A program made the position numbers and the translations under genes. A DNA stretch of 64,000 nucleotides, from contig JAQOOI010000022.1 of assembly GCA_028554645.1 (NCBI GenBank), forward strand, positions 1,736,001 through 1,800,000, written 5' to 3'. A model generated the notes under the pieces. It was not told the DNA's origin. It did no database searches and worked only from the letters and a program-made list of their open reading frames with translations. Of this stretch, positions 47,091 to 57,737 are shown piece by piece. How positions within the stretch are numbered: the stretch's first letter is position 1; the number at the start of each line of letters is the position of its first letter. This DNA comes from Omphalotus guepiniiformis. Its lineage: Eukaryota > Basidiomycota > Agaricomycetes > Agaricales > Omphalotaceae.

Positions 47091-48814
47091 ATGGTATCCG
47101 ACCCCACCAAATTCTTTTCTTCACCAGGCGTGGCCTCAATGTCTGCTGCGGATAGTGGATCTTCATCGTCCCCGTTCAGCTTCGGGGTAAGATTGGGCAT
47201 AACAATTATCGTAGAAGCAGCGGCTCTGTCAGCATTGGCGGTCGTTTCTCTTCTGCTATATATTCTTGTGAGCTAGTTCTAATAACCAGCAAAGATAATC
47301 TCATATCCATCCAATCTAGTATTCAGCTGTTGCAATCAAACGTGGGGCGACGCGAACTTGGACTGTATCAACCCATATCCATTACTATTTTGTGAATCTT
47401 CTGGTATTCGACTTGATACAAGCAATTGGTGAGCGTACATACACATGCCGACCCTTACTGAGCGACAGCTGACTTGCGTCACGCAGGAGGACTAATGGAT
47501 ATCAAATGGGTTATTGACGCGGTTTGTATCTTCATGGAATTTTTATAGCGATTGTTAATGTTATCTTTTATATAGACAGTGACAGAAGGCATGACGTGCA
47601 CAGTGCAAGGTATTGACGCTCGTTACGTTTTCTTGACCTAGAACTCACGCGCTGACAATGCAGGAATCCTTAAAAATATGGGAGATGTAGGAGTCGCTCT
47701 CTGGTGAGTCAATCCTTCCTGATATCATTGGTTCAAGCAATGACTAGAGACTCTACAGTACTATGGTGCATTTAATTCCTTAAATCGTCCTTGCTCGTTG
47801 GTCTGAAAGTTGCATACGTCGCAGGCAATTGCATTGCACACCTTTGTTGTGCTCATTGTCCGCTGGCATCCCGCACCCTACATTGCTCCAATCGTTTTGG
47901 TTGCGACTTGGATAATCATCGCTCTCATAGTTGGTATCAGCCTGGCGACTCACAAGGGAAAAGATTACTACGGAAACACGGAGTACTGTAAGCTAAGAAT
48001 TACACTCTTTTGTTCATACTAATGTTTGGGATCTCTCTAGGGTGTTGGATCACGTCGAACTATGGCGTCCAGCGGATAGCTTTGGAATATTTGTGGATGT
48101 GGTTTGCCGCGTTCATCAATATCCTTTGCTATGTTGCAATGGCATTGGTGATCAAAGGTGATCCTGACAGATTGTAGCTACTTGATTACCGCTCATCATT
48201 CAACTATGAATAGGTGTTGTATCGGTCAGTGGTACCAGAGTACGACTAAGACCGAGAAGTGTTAGCACAACAACGAGCGAATTCAATATTTACGCCGAAG
48301 GGCAGTCGCACTCAAGCGCTGTCTCTCTGCATATGCTTTTGTGGGTATGCGCAATTGTGTTAATGCAGGCAATCGAGCTGACCAGCCCCGCAGCTACCCC
48401 CTCATTTATATTGTCACTGTATCTCCTATCGCGATCGTACGATGGATGGCGTTTGACGGAAAATCTGTTCCGTTCGCGGCCACAGCATTCTCCGATGCAG
48501 TCTTTGCTTTATCGGGGCTTTTTAATGTGGTTCTGTTCACACTTACTCGGCCAAAATTGCTACCGCAAAGGGAACCACATGCAAGCTCTCGATATCTTAG
48601 GCCATACTCTACTGAGATGAACAGTCTCAACAGTCCACATTCGTTCACAGGTCGACTTCCTTTCTGTAGCCTGGAAAGCGGATTAACCGAAGACCAGAAA
48701 GGACCATCACGAATGGCTCCTGTACATTTGCGAGCGCTGTACACTGGAATGCCGTACTCGGGACCTGTTCCCTCAGTTTGTATGTGCGCTCCCTGGATCA
48801 TTTCTTCTGACTGA
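47091..48814 (+). CDS. cAMP-receptor-like seven-helix GPCR
   Basis: About nine exons give roughly 430 residues. After a Ser-rich extracellular N-terminus come hydrophobic helices: VRLGITIIVEAAALSALAVV, HYYFVNLLVFDLIQAIGGLM, MGDVGVALWTIAIALHTFVV, YIAPIVLVATWIIIALIVGI, YLWMWFAAFINILCYVAMAL, MLFYPLIYIVTVSPIAIVRW, and a last one ALSGLFNVVLFTLTRP. The pair MDIKWVIDATVTEGMTCTVQ and a WCWIT segment fit the cAMP-receptor-like (Dictyostelium CAR/GPR1-related) class common in basidiomycetes. The cytosolic tail is Ser-rich. Ligand unknown; it would signal through heterotrimeric G proteins. The last intron is doubtful: the end may be at 48814 (unspliced), or a short tail ending near 48850. Confidence 0.8.
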
Positions 48815-49071
48815 CATGTATTTCAGAGCAAGAGGGGTTGACAATTTGAGCTGATAGAGGAGAAAAGATAATGTATGCTTAATCTAAGCTGTTTTGTATA
48901 GTAGTAATACCAATAAAACGGGTCCTTAATCACACTCAGTACTCAAATTGCGCAAGATCTAAGTTTGAGTTATACCTCTAAGACGTACTGGTAAGGTCAA
49001 AGCATCGGCAATGTAAATTGCCATATTCGGAATCACTTTCTTTCTACACAGAATCAGCCTGCCCCATAACG

Positions 49072-49951
49072 ATGGGAGCTAATCAGTCGGTCCCCAAGAT
49101 AACTGCACAAGATAGGGCCATATTAGAGTACGTATATATTCTTGTCTATTTGCCTTGTAATCTCACATTTCCAGCCTCAAGCTACAGCGAGATAAAGTAA
49201 AGCAGTATCAGAAGAATGTGAGGCTGCTTCAGCTACCGTATGCGTTTACCAGCTCATATACCTAGCTACAAGCCATCCTTGATCGGGAAGAAGCAATTGC
49301 TAGGACACACATTGCGGCCGGACAGAAAGATCGCGCTCTCGTAGCATTACGAAGACGGAAGTATCAACAAAGTTTACTGTTTAAGACGGACGGTCAATTG
49401 GAGAACTTACAGCAGTTGGTGCGTCTCCTTACTTTCTGAACGCATCCTCCAACTAAATTATTCGAAGGTGTCCAGCATCGAATTCTCTCTCATAGAAGTT
49501 TCTGTCTTGCACGGACTGAAGCAAGGTAATGAAGTTTTGAAGGAGATACACAAAGAGATGAATCCCGAGTCCGTGGAGCGGCTGCTAGAGGAAAGTGCTG
49601 AAGCTAGAGAGTATCAGAGGGTATGTTATCAGGTTCTTTGAAACGTTCAAAGGCGTGAAGTTCACTTCACGTTCGATTGCTTTGTAGGAAATCGATGAAA
49701 TGCTGGCGAATAGCCTGAGCTTGGACGAGGAGGAGGCGGTGCAGGCTGAATTGCGTGAATTACAAGCTGCCACTGTAAGAATTGATGTTCGTTCAAAGTT
49801 TCACGCACTCATTCTCAAGAAACTCTTACAGTTGGGAGAGAAAGTACCTGCAAAGGTCAACCTACCAAATGCACCGACGGCACAACCTGTCCTGGAAGCT
49901 GAACCGGTTTCCGTGAAGGATGGTCAAGAACGGGTTGCGATACCGGCATAG
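49072..49951 (+). CDS. VPS20: ESCRT-III subunit Vps20/CHMP6
   Basis: About seven exons give roughly 205 residues. MGANQSVPKITAQDRAILDL starts with an N-myristoylation signal (Gly2, Ser6), followed by KLQRDKVKQYQKNLQAILDR, EEAIARTHIAAGQKDRALVA, LRRRKYQQSLLFKTDGQLEN and SSIEFSLIEVSVLHGLKQGN, then LKEIHKEMNPESVERLLEES. The acidic C-terminal half EIDEMLANSLSLDEEEAVQA is a MIM-like autoinhibitory region. Vps20 is recruited by ESCRT-II on endosomes and nucleates Snf7 polymers for multivesicular-body sorting. Intron donors and acceptors are regular. It converges with PPIL2 by about 106 bp. Confidence 0.94.
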
Positions 49952-50057
49952 TCATTTTGGACGAACTCAGTATTCTATATCTGATGTCAAGTGTATTTGA
50001 AGCAATATTTATTATACAGTACCAGTTGTATACATAGTCCGTTGCATGTCCCTCTGT

Positions 50058-51994
50058 CTACCATCCCTCAAAATTACCAAAACCAATTTTGCGTTTTTTC
50101 TTTGGATCGGTGGCAACTGAACTGACCACCGCATCTTGTGGACGCTTTAGATTCAGATATTTACCTACACCGCCTTCCCCAAATTTGCCAGAACCAAGAC
50201 TAGAGTCAGCCCCGACTTTAGTACCAAACCAATTTATATCGTCGCCTCTCTTCTTTTCAGGGACTTCTTCGGTTTTGCTAGCACCTTCTGCGCGTTTTGC
50301 AAGCTTTTTAGCAAGCCGGGTCTTATAATCCTCAAAAGGGTCTTGATAACTGGAAAATGGTTAGTAATTATCGTGGAGTGGCAATCAGCAAGATGTAACG
50401 CACATGATAACTTCGGTAATTTTAACGGGTTTTGCTGGACGCTCTGTCCCATCTTTTCGCGGTAGGTTTTCAAGCGCAGTCAACACGTCTTCACCTCCGA
50501 CGAGTTTACCGAAGACAGTATGTTTCTTGTCCAGATGCGGCGTCGCCTTAAACGTAAGATAAAATTGAGACCCATTCGTGCTAGCACCCTTGTTTGCCAT
50601 GGCGACTACACCACGACCATCGTGCTTTGCGGCACCTTTGAGGTCATATTCGTCGCGGAATGGGGTACCCCAGTACGACTGCCCTCCAGCACCGGTACCC
50701 GTAGGATCCCCTGTTTGTATCTTGAAACATTCACTTCAGCTACTAAAGGAAGAAAGCAGGGTGAACTCACCATAAAGCCTGGCACCAGGCGATGGAATAA
50801 GCAATTGTCATACTTCCCTTCCCTGGCAAGCATCAGAAAATTGTAGCAAGTTTTCGGTGCCTTTTCGCAAAATAGTTCCAAATTCAAGCTACCTCCACCT
50901 AAACTAGTGACGACTCGAACATACGCTCGACGTTTCCCGACATCTCTCTCCTTCCCTTTTCCCTTAGGAGGATTAGAAATGTCTTCAAACATCAATTCTT
51001 CCTAGACAACAATCACATTATTAGTGAGCAAGAAGCTGGTTTTGATATTTATCAAGTACCTCATCCCACACAAGTTTATTTGAGGAAGAAGTAGCAACTT
51101 TTGGATCAACGGAAGTTGACGTTAGTGACGCGCCAGGTAGACCGTTGGAATAAGGGGAAACATTCCCTGTAAATAATACAGTTAACTCTGAGCTAGTGCA
51201 ATTCTCGAGACACATACAAGGCACTGATTCTTTAGTTCTTGCTGCTGGTGATGGAGCCGGCTTAGCCACGGCGGCTTTTGGGTTTTCTGGCTTGTTTGAC
51301 GCAGATGATAGAGAAGGATTCGGAACAGAGGCTGGGGGAAGTCCGTGAGGATTTTGCAAAGTAATGACATCGTGCCTGAAGAATCGTTCAGCGGAGTAGC
51401 GAATGTTCGCCAGGCATCAGGGCGTACTTTTTGAATGGGACGTCATTAACAAGGTCTTTTCCTCCTTTGATGCTCTCAGCAAGGAAGACATTGCCTGTTG
51501 TCGCGATCGCTACAATGTGCGAGTGTTCACTGAAGGGTTTGAAGGAAATAGGATCATATATTTCGCCCGAAGCTTCTTTCCGCGAATAGTGAAGTGTAAT
51601 CAGGTCTGCAGGAGCTAACGGCTCTTTTGTGATTGGATTTGTGTTATCATGCTGTCTGACAAGTGTTAACTCAATTTGAAGTAGCATAGCGCGATATAAT
51701 CCTCTTACTTGAGCCAGGGAATGATGTTCACGAGATCAAAAACGTTTCCCGTTCCATCCGGATTTCTTGCACAAACAGGATGGTTGAAGGGCTGGAATGA
51801 CAATGCACAACAGTCAAAGGGAGTTCTAGCTCCTGGATGGGGTGCCTCGGGTTTTCTGTGGGGGAATTCAGTGTGAATTATAAAGAATCGATGAGTACTG
51901 ACGCTTTATATCCCGAGGACGCTGAGTGCGAGCCAAAGATACCAGTATGCTCGGCATGAGTGATGTAGAGCTTGTTTGAATTCCCGTGTCCCAT
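50058..51994 (-). CDS. PPIL2: U-box cyclophilin PPIL2 (Cyp60), spliceosome-associated
   Basis: About nine exons encode roughly 560 residues. The N-terminus [20 protein letters not shown] is followed by the U-box: [33 protein letters not shown], and [21 protein letters not shown] linker rich in Ser/Pro/Lys leads to the cyclophilin domain: [70 protein letters not shown] and [14 protein letters not shown]. The C-terminus carries [16 protein letters not shown], whose PKKKRK is a classical nuclear signal. PPIL2 has both E3 ligase-type U-box and peptidyl-prolyl isomerase modules and is found in activated spliceosomes. The start is 152 bp from the divergent PPR gene. Confidence 0.94.
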
Positions 51995-52146
51995 GAGTGT
52001 AAGAGTTGTAATTTGGAAAGTGTAGCAGTTGTTTGTGTTTCTGTGCATCGCCCATCGTGAATAACACAGCACAACACACAACAACAACACCTGAAATTTC
52101 TTCCCCGGGCTCATATACTGGCGATCTCGTAAGTTACTGTCAGTGT

Positions 52147-54351
52147 ATGTTTCTTCGTCCTGCTCCCACCAAGTCTTTGGTTCTTCTTGACTTTCTAGCA
52201 CCAAGTCTCATCTCGAGGTCTGTCGGTACATCCGCCGGCCACTATAAAAGGACTCACTCTGGTTCCACTCGTTCAGCCAATAATCCTGCGGTTTCTCCTA
52301 CCATCTTAAACAAAGTTCAAGACAGCATCATTAAAAAGTATCGAGCCCCGGATCGCGACCTACTCGCTCATAAGGCGGATACGTTCAATGACACTATTCA
52401 CCGAGTTCACAATGCTTTAGATAGCGAGGACGCAGAGACCATTCGCCAGTGCTGGGATGAGCTAAAGAGGCTTCAACTCTGCCAATACCTTGGTGCTGTC
52501 CACCTTCGCAGAATTTCAGCTCTAGTTGTTTCTGCATTTCTTCCCTCGTCCATGGACGAATCCTGCGACGAAGCTCTTCTGTCCATGGTCGAGGAAGTCG
52601 CTGTTGCAGCGGCTTTGTCCCGTATTACCGATGGGGTGATTGCATGCATGCTATATCATATCCAGCGCAACCAACCGGATGCAGTTTTGCGTCTCTATGA
52701 TGCTTGTAGGGAACTTATGGAGGATAGCGTCTCATGGAAGGAGAAAGACGAGGAGCAATTAGAATACGACGATCTCGCATTGAGCCCCGAACATTCTCTA
52801 TATACCGCCCCTCACACTCCCGGCCGGGTTTACATTCTACTTTCTGCCACTACAGCTCATGTCATGCGAAACGAATTTCAGGAAGCACTCACTAGATGTC
52901 AGGGGACCGTTGTCCGGTTTCACCACTACACCACCAAAGATTTCGTGGCCAAATTGAAGCATGACCGCGTGCTTCAGAAGAAGGTGGACTTGTGTGTTAA
53001 TCGGTTGAAGCTGGCGAGACTTGTCTCTCGTCCGCCTTCCCTTTCGAGACAAATTGTCAATTTAGGCGAGAGTCGGGAGTGGAAAACTCTGAAGAAACTG
53101 TACGATGGGATAATTGAAGGGATATCTGGCCCTGATCCCTACATTGCAGCAGAGGAAGCTTTAATCACGAGTCAGCAGACTGTTGCAATGACGGAAGTTG
53201 CTTGGACCTCCTTTATCACTGCTTTCTCGAAATGCCATAGAGAGGACCTGGTCAGCATGCTATGGGAAGATATACCCAAGCTAGGTCTTCGTCACACAAC
53301 CGTACTGTGGAATGCTCTCATGGAGGGTCAATCGACTTCGTTCAGTGCCGCACTCTCGAGCTGGTCCTCGATGATTTCTCAAGGAGCCGAACCCGATGCA
53401 TTGACGTATCGAGCTCTTATCCAATCCTTGTTCAACGGGCAGAGGCCCAATCTTGCAATGGAGAGATTTCGGAAGTTCCAGGTCGAAATTCAGAAGTCCT
53501 CTACCGAGGAGCACGTGCTTACGGTGTACAACACTGTGCTACACGGTCTTTTGAAGACAAATCGTGTTGATATGGCTACTTCGCTCTTGGACCGTATGAA
53601 GGTTGGCGGTCCTAAACCCGACGTAATATCCTATAATACATTCTTAGGCCATTTTTCCCGTCGTAACGATTTGAAGGGAGTTGGAAGGATTATTACTGAA
53701 ATGGCCGGAGATGGTATGCCTGGGGACATTTTCAGCTACTCGACCATCCTCACAGTCTTGCTCAGACTGGGACGACATGATGCACTTGACGTTGTCTTTC
53801 GTCTCATGGACAAGCATGGAGTGAAAGCAAATGCGGCCACATATACTTCCATTATAGACCATCAGATGAGGGAGCAGGATCACGCACATCTGAACGGAGC
53901 GCTCAATCTCCTGTCGCGGATGGAAGCAGACGCAAACAATCCGCCCAACCAAGTAACTTACACCGCGATCTTGGCTGGCATCCATCGAGGGCAATGGCTG
54001 TCCTTCCAGGAAGAGAAGGATCTCACACGAAACATCTTGCAAAGGATGAAACAACGAGAAATCAAATTGAACACGACAGGGTACAACACGCTCATAAGAG
54101 CTTGCTTGGAAAACGATCGGCCTCAAGGGGTTCAGAGGGCGCTCGACTACTACCGCGCGATGAAGCGGGCAAATGTCCCGATGTTTCAACAGACATGGTG
54201 CATCTTGCTGTCTGGACTGATTGCAAGGAAGGAGTGGGCGATTGCGAAGGAGATTGTGAGGGATATGGAGGTGTATAACGTTCAGCCTTATGGGCTATTA
54301 GTAGAATTAAGACAACAGGTGATAAGGAAGACGAGAGGCCTATGGACATGA
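52147..54351 (+). CDS. Pentatricopeptide-repeat protein, probably mitochondrial
   Basis: A single exon of 734 codons, intronless unlike its neighbours. MFLRPAPTKSLVLLDFLAPS with following Arg/Ser residues looks like a mitochondrial presequence. The C-terminal half has PPR-type helix pairs every ~35 residues: DVISYNTFLGHFSRRNDLKG, DIFSYSTILTVLLRLGRHDA, NAATYTSIIDHQMREQDHAH, NQVTYTAILAGIHRG, NTTGYNTLIRACLENDRPQG. PPR proteins bind organellar RNA and act in processing, stability or translation; the target is unknown. An in-frame ATG at 52033 would add 38 Thr-rich residues and overlap the shared promoter, so 52147 is preferred. Confidence 0.85.
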   Translation: MFLRPAPTKSLVLLDFLAPSLISRSVGTSAGHYKRTHSGSTRSANNPAVSPTILNKVQDSIIKKYRAPDRDLLAHKADTFNDTIHRVHNALDSEDAETIRQCWDELKRLQLCQYLGAVHLRRISALVVSAFLPSSMDESCDEALLSMVEEVAVAAALSRITDGVIACMLYHIQRNQPDAVLRLYDACRELMEDSVSWKEKDEEQLEYDDLALSPEHSLYTAPHTPGRVYILLSATTAHVMRNEFQEALTRCQGTVVRFHHYTTKDFVAKLKHDRVLQKKVDLCVNRLKLARLVSRPPSLSRQIVNLGESREWKTLKKLYDGIIEGISGPDPYIAAEEALITSQQTVAMTEVAWTSFITAFSKCHREDLVSMLWEDIPKLGLRHTTVLWNALMEGQSTSFSAALSSWSSMISQGAEPDALTYRALIQSLFNGQRPNLAMERFRKFQVEIQKSSTEEHVLTVYNTVLHGLLKTNRVDMATSLLDRMKVGGPKPDVISYNTFLGHFSRRNDLKGVGRIITEMAGDGMPGDIFSYSTILTVLLRLGRHDALDVVFRLMDKHGVKANAATYTSIIDHQMREQDHAHLNGALNLLSRMEADANNPPNQVTYTAILAGIHRGQWLSFQEEKDLTRNILQRMKQREIKLNTTGYNTLIRACLENDRPQGVQRALDYYRAMKRANVPMFQQTWCILLSGLIARKEWAIAKEIVRDMEVYNVQPYGLLVELRQQVIRKTRGLWT

Positions 54352-54399
54352 ATTGTTATCACATCACAAATGTACGATTTCATGATAATACACACCCAT

Positions 54400-54691
54400 T
54401 TACTTGTTGAAAATGAACGCTTTGCCGAAGCCCAGACGTAAGAATCGATCATATGCTACAGGATAAATGAATGAGAAAAGAAGAGAAAGAATGAAGCGGA
54501 CGGAACATACCCCAATGACTCCAGCGTCTGCCCAGCCATTTGCCTACGAAGGGGAGCAGAACAGCAGAAAGGAGCTGCTGAAGCTGGTTTAGGCTCTCTT
54601 CCCACTCCTTCTGGGCCAGATAGTACTCGTCATCGGAGTCATAAGAACCCTCTGAGGAGATATCGTCTATTGAAGCTTGGGACGATGGCAT
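54400..54691 (-). CDS. MIM2: Small MIM2-like mitochondrial outer-membrane import protein
   Basis: Two exons give about 79 residues. The N-terminus MPSSQASIDDISSEGSYDSD is acidic, followed by EYYLAQKEWEESLNQLQQLL and a single membrane segment SAVLLPFVGKWLGRRWSHW, with a short basic tail YDRFLRLGFGKAF after the intron (54459-54510). The order 'acidic stretch, WEESL, LL..PFVGKWLGRR' is that of Mim2, which with Mim1 inserts alpha-helical proteins into the mitochondrial outer membrane. The length fits. The identification is from remembered motifs in a short protein, so confidence is moderate. Its start is 112 bp from the divergent sugar-transporter start. Confidence 0.72.
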
Positions 54692-54803
54692 GGTGTGACG
54701 GAGGAGTACGAGTGCACGTGCACCCTGCACGGTCCGTTGCTCTTTGCACTGCTACCACCACCACCCCCACATTTTACATTTTACCCTCTTTTGTTCATGC
54801 ATC
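54692..54803. promoter_or_regulatory. 112-bp bidirectional promoter with 12-bp palindrome
   Basis: GTGCACGTGCAC at 54712-54723 is a perfect 12-bp palindrome with CACGTG in the centre, between the divergent MIM2 and sugar-transporter starts. A C/A-rich stretch (ctaccaccaccaccccc) follows at 54751-54770. Confidence 0.6.
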
Positions 54804-57419
54804 ATGGCCAACCTTCCAGATCCTACTCCTTCCACGAGCCGTCTCGTTGGCCAGCCTTTGCTCTATGCAATCTCTGTCTTTGCTAGTCTTGGTGTCTTCC
54901 TCGTAAATTCTCATTTCGTCTGCTTTACTTTGCTCTTTCTAACGATTGCCTTCTTATCTACAGTTCGGATATGACCAAGGGTGATTTCCTTGTCCTCTAC
55001 ACCTTACTTGCAGCTCATCGTCTGCCAGTGTCATGAGCGGCATTATCACTGGGCCCCACTTCCGGAAATATTTCAGTAATCCAGATGCCGTGGAACTTGG
55101 AATCATGGTCGCCGTGCTAGAAGTCGGCGCTTTCAGTGAGTATGGTACCAGATACTTTCCTTTCATGGCTCATATATTGCCAACACAGTCTCGTCTGTGG
55201 CCGCTGGACGTATCGGAGATGGTATTGGCCGTAAGGGAACTCTATTCATCGGCGCATTCGTCTTCACGATAGGTGGCGCTGTTCAGACCCTCACGAACGG
55301 ATTCTGGCTCATGATCGTGGGCCGAGTAATCAGCGGTCTTGGGGTTGGCTTGCTTTCGTACGTCTTAAGTGTTATCCGATACACGTTGCTAATTGGCGAT
55401 GTATACGTCAGTACTATAGTTCCTATTTATCAGAGTGAAATTTCTCCGCCCGACCATGTACGCTCTCCACTGATTACTCTTGTGGAGTCGTGTAATAGTC
55501 ATTAACCGTCTCCTTAGAGAGGTGCCTTAGCTTGTGTAGAATTCACCGGAAACATCATCGGATATTCAAGTTCTGTGGTACGTTCCTCCGCTTTCTTTGG
55601 TGTATCAAATAAACATTTCTTTAGTGGACCGACTACTTCTGCTCTTACATCGACTCGGATCTGTCATGGAGGATACCTCTTTTCATTCAATGCATCATAG
55701 GCTCGATTCTTGCGGCGGGCTCCCTAGTCATGCCGGAAAGTCCCCGGTGGGTGTTTTCGCTTGATGTGAAGGCGGGTCTCCTGATGTTATGACGTAGTTG
55801 GTGTATCGATACCGACAAAGACGCTGAGGGTATGCGTATCCTGGTAGATTTGCATGGTGGAGATCCAGAAGATTTACTTGCTATCGCTGAATTTCAAGAA
55901 ATCAAGGATAAAGTCTTGGAAGAAGTATGTTAATTTGGCGATGTTCTCATTTCATACTCATTGGTAGTCATTAGCGCGCAACGGGTGAAGCTCGTACTTA
56001 TGCGCAGATGTGGAGGCGATACAAGCGCCGAGTGTTACTCGCAATGTCGTCGCAAGCCTTTGCTCAACTGGTATGTGGTCGAGCGTTATTTTTATGTAGT
56101 ATTTCTCATGTTGGCCACTACGCAGAATGGAATCAATGGTATGTTCAACAAGTTACTGTCGTGTTGTCTTGATGTTGAAGTGTTGGTTTCAAGTCATTTC
56201 CTATTATGCTCGTGAGTTTCCGTATCATCAAATAGAGGTTGTGTTTTACTAAAAGACCTGTAGCGCGGGTGTTTGAAGGTACTTGAACGCGACCTATGTC
56301 TTGCATATCATTCAATGATGTTATTGTACAGAGGCTGGATGGATCGGCCGGGATGCTATCCTGATGACCGGTGTCAATTCAATCATTTACGTTCTCAGCA
56401 CTCTACCTCCGTGCGTCCCAGATATTGATCTCTTACTCTTCGTGCTTCTGAACTCCTACGATATAGCTGGTATGTTGTCGACCGATGGGGCCGTCGAGTT
56501 ATCTTACTTTCCGGGGCTGTTATTGTAAATATCACTCTTCTATCTTTGCGCTAGTTTTCATGGCGTTTTTAGATGGCTATTGCTCTGACTGCGACCGGAT
56601 GGTGGATGTACATCGATGTCGCACAGACGCCGAATGCTGTCGTGGTTTGTGTCATCGTATACAATGCTGCCTTTGGCTATAGTTGAGGCGTGTCCACATT
56701 GGTTATGAACGTGGTTGTTCATCACATGGATTTCTCCAGTTGGGGTCCCTTACCATGGCTGTACCCTCCCGAGGTTAGTTTTCGCTTCGTCCCTATCCCG
56801 GAACAGTTTCTCAAATTTCAGTAGATCATGCCGCTCACCATTCGTGCGAAAGGCGTATCCCTCTCCACGAGTACGAATTGGGCGTTCAACTTCCTTGTTG
56901 GGATAGTTACCCCCTTCTTGCAAGACTACATTGAATGGCGACTGTATCCGATGCATGGCTTCTTCTGCGTGTGCAGTTTTGTTCTGGGTAAGTCTTTGGT
57001 GATTGTCCTCCTGAATTTTTCTGATCGAGTACACAGTCTATTTCCGTCAGTATAGTATGATCTCAAGATTTTGTGCTGTATTCTTATTTTCCATCAGTTT
57101 ACCCTGAAACCAAGGGCGTACCTCTAGAAGAGATGGACGCAGTTTTCGGCGAAGGTATTTCGTTTTACTCAATAGTAACGTATCTCCCTCTCACTGATTC
57201 ATTTCAGATGAACGTCAAGAGCGCGAAGAGAACGAGTCCATTATGGAGAGAGTTGATGATGAAAGCACCTCTCTTTTGACAGAATCAAGACCTGCTAGCT
57301 CACAAGCACTTAACGGGTCTGTACTTCCTAGGCGACGCGCTCGTCATGGATGGTTCAGTCGACTTGTGAACCGCCGCAACAGCAATGTTTCCTATGGGTC
57401 CGTAGCAGTTGCTAACTAG
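54804..57419 (+). CDS. MFS sugar transporter
   Basis: About fifteen exons give roughly 560 residues. The sugar-porter signatures are present: LFGYDQGVMSGIITG, AAGRIGDGIGRKGTLFIGAF, MIVGRVISGLGVGLLSTIVP with IYQSEISPPDHRGAL, MPESPRW, LNGINVISYYAPRVFEEAG, VDRWGRRVILLSG, YSWGPLPWLYPPEIMPLTIR, and VYPETKGVPLEEMDAVFG near the C-terminus. The tail is Ser/Arg-rich. Family members import hexoses or related sugars by proton symport through the plasma membrane; substrate not determinable. An exon of only 13 nt (AATGGAATCAATG, near 56126-56138) encodes most of NGIN. A hairpin lies about 80 bp past the stop. Confidence 0.88.
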
Positions 57420-57737
57420 CCCTTCAAGACTGAGACCTTGGGCGTGCCACAAGTCCAGTACATACCATCCACATACTCATTTGATGGCAACTCAATCAGG
57501 CCTGCATCGAGCGGCCTTCGCAGGCCTGTCTCCCGCCGAAAAACTTTTACTTACGATTGACTAATAAACGTCATGATCATGTTGTAGATAAGTACTTGGC
57601 GACTATCTATGTAATGATTTCCGCAACTTGGCCCTGTGCCAAGTTTCCACATGTACTTACTGTATGTAAACGAACCTCATTCAGAATCAATATTTCTTGA
57701 AAAGATTCAGATTTGGACTGGTTTGCACGTGACATTC
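57420..57737. other. Sugar transporter 3' flank and MRH4 promoter
   Basis: A 318-bp gap with the hairpin above, a CATGATCATG palindrome near 57571-57581 and CACGTG at 57726-57731, seven bases before the MRH4-like ATG. I see no gene. Confidence 0.4.
57497..57528. terminator. Perfect 9-bp inverted repeat in the 3' flank of the sugar transporter
   Basis: CAGGCCTGC at 57497-57505 and its exact reverse complement at 57520-57528 flank a 14-nt loop. It may be a 3' UTR structure; a role in termination is only a guess. Confidence 0.35.

Noticed and set aside
52033..52146. Longer N-terminus for the PPR protein
   Set aside because: It is Thr-rich, overlaps the shared promoter with PPIL2 and would bury the mitochondrial-type leader.
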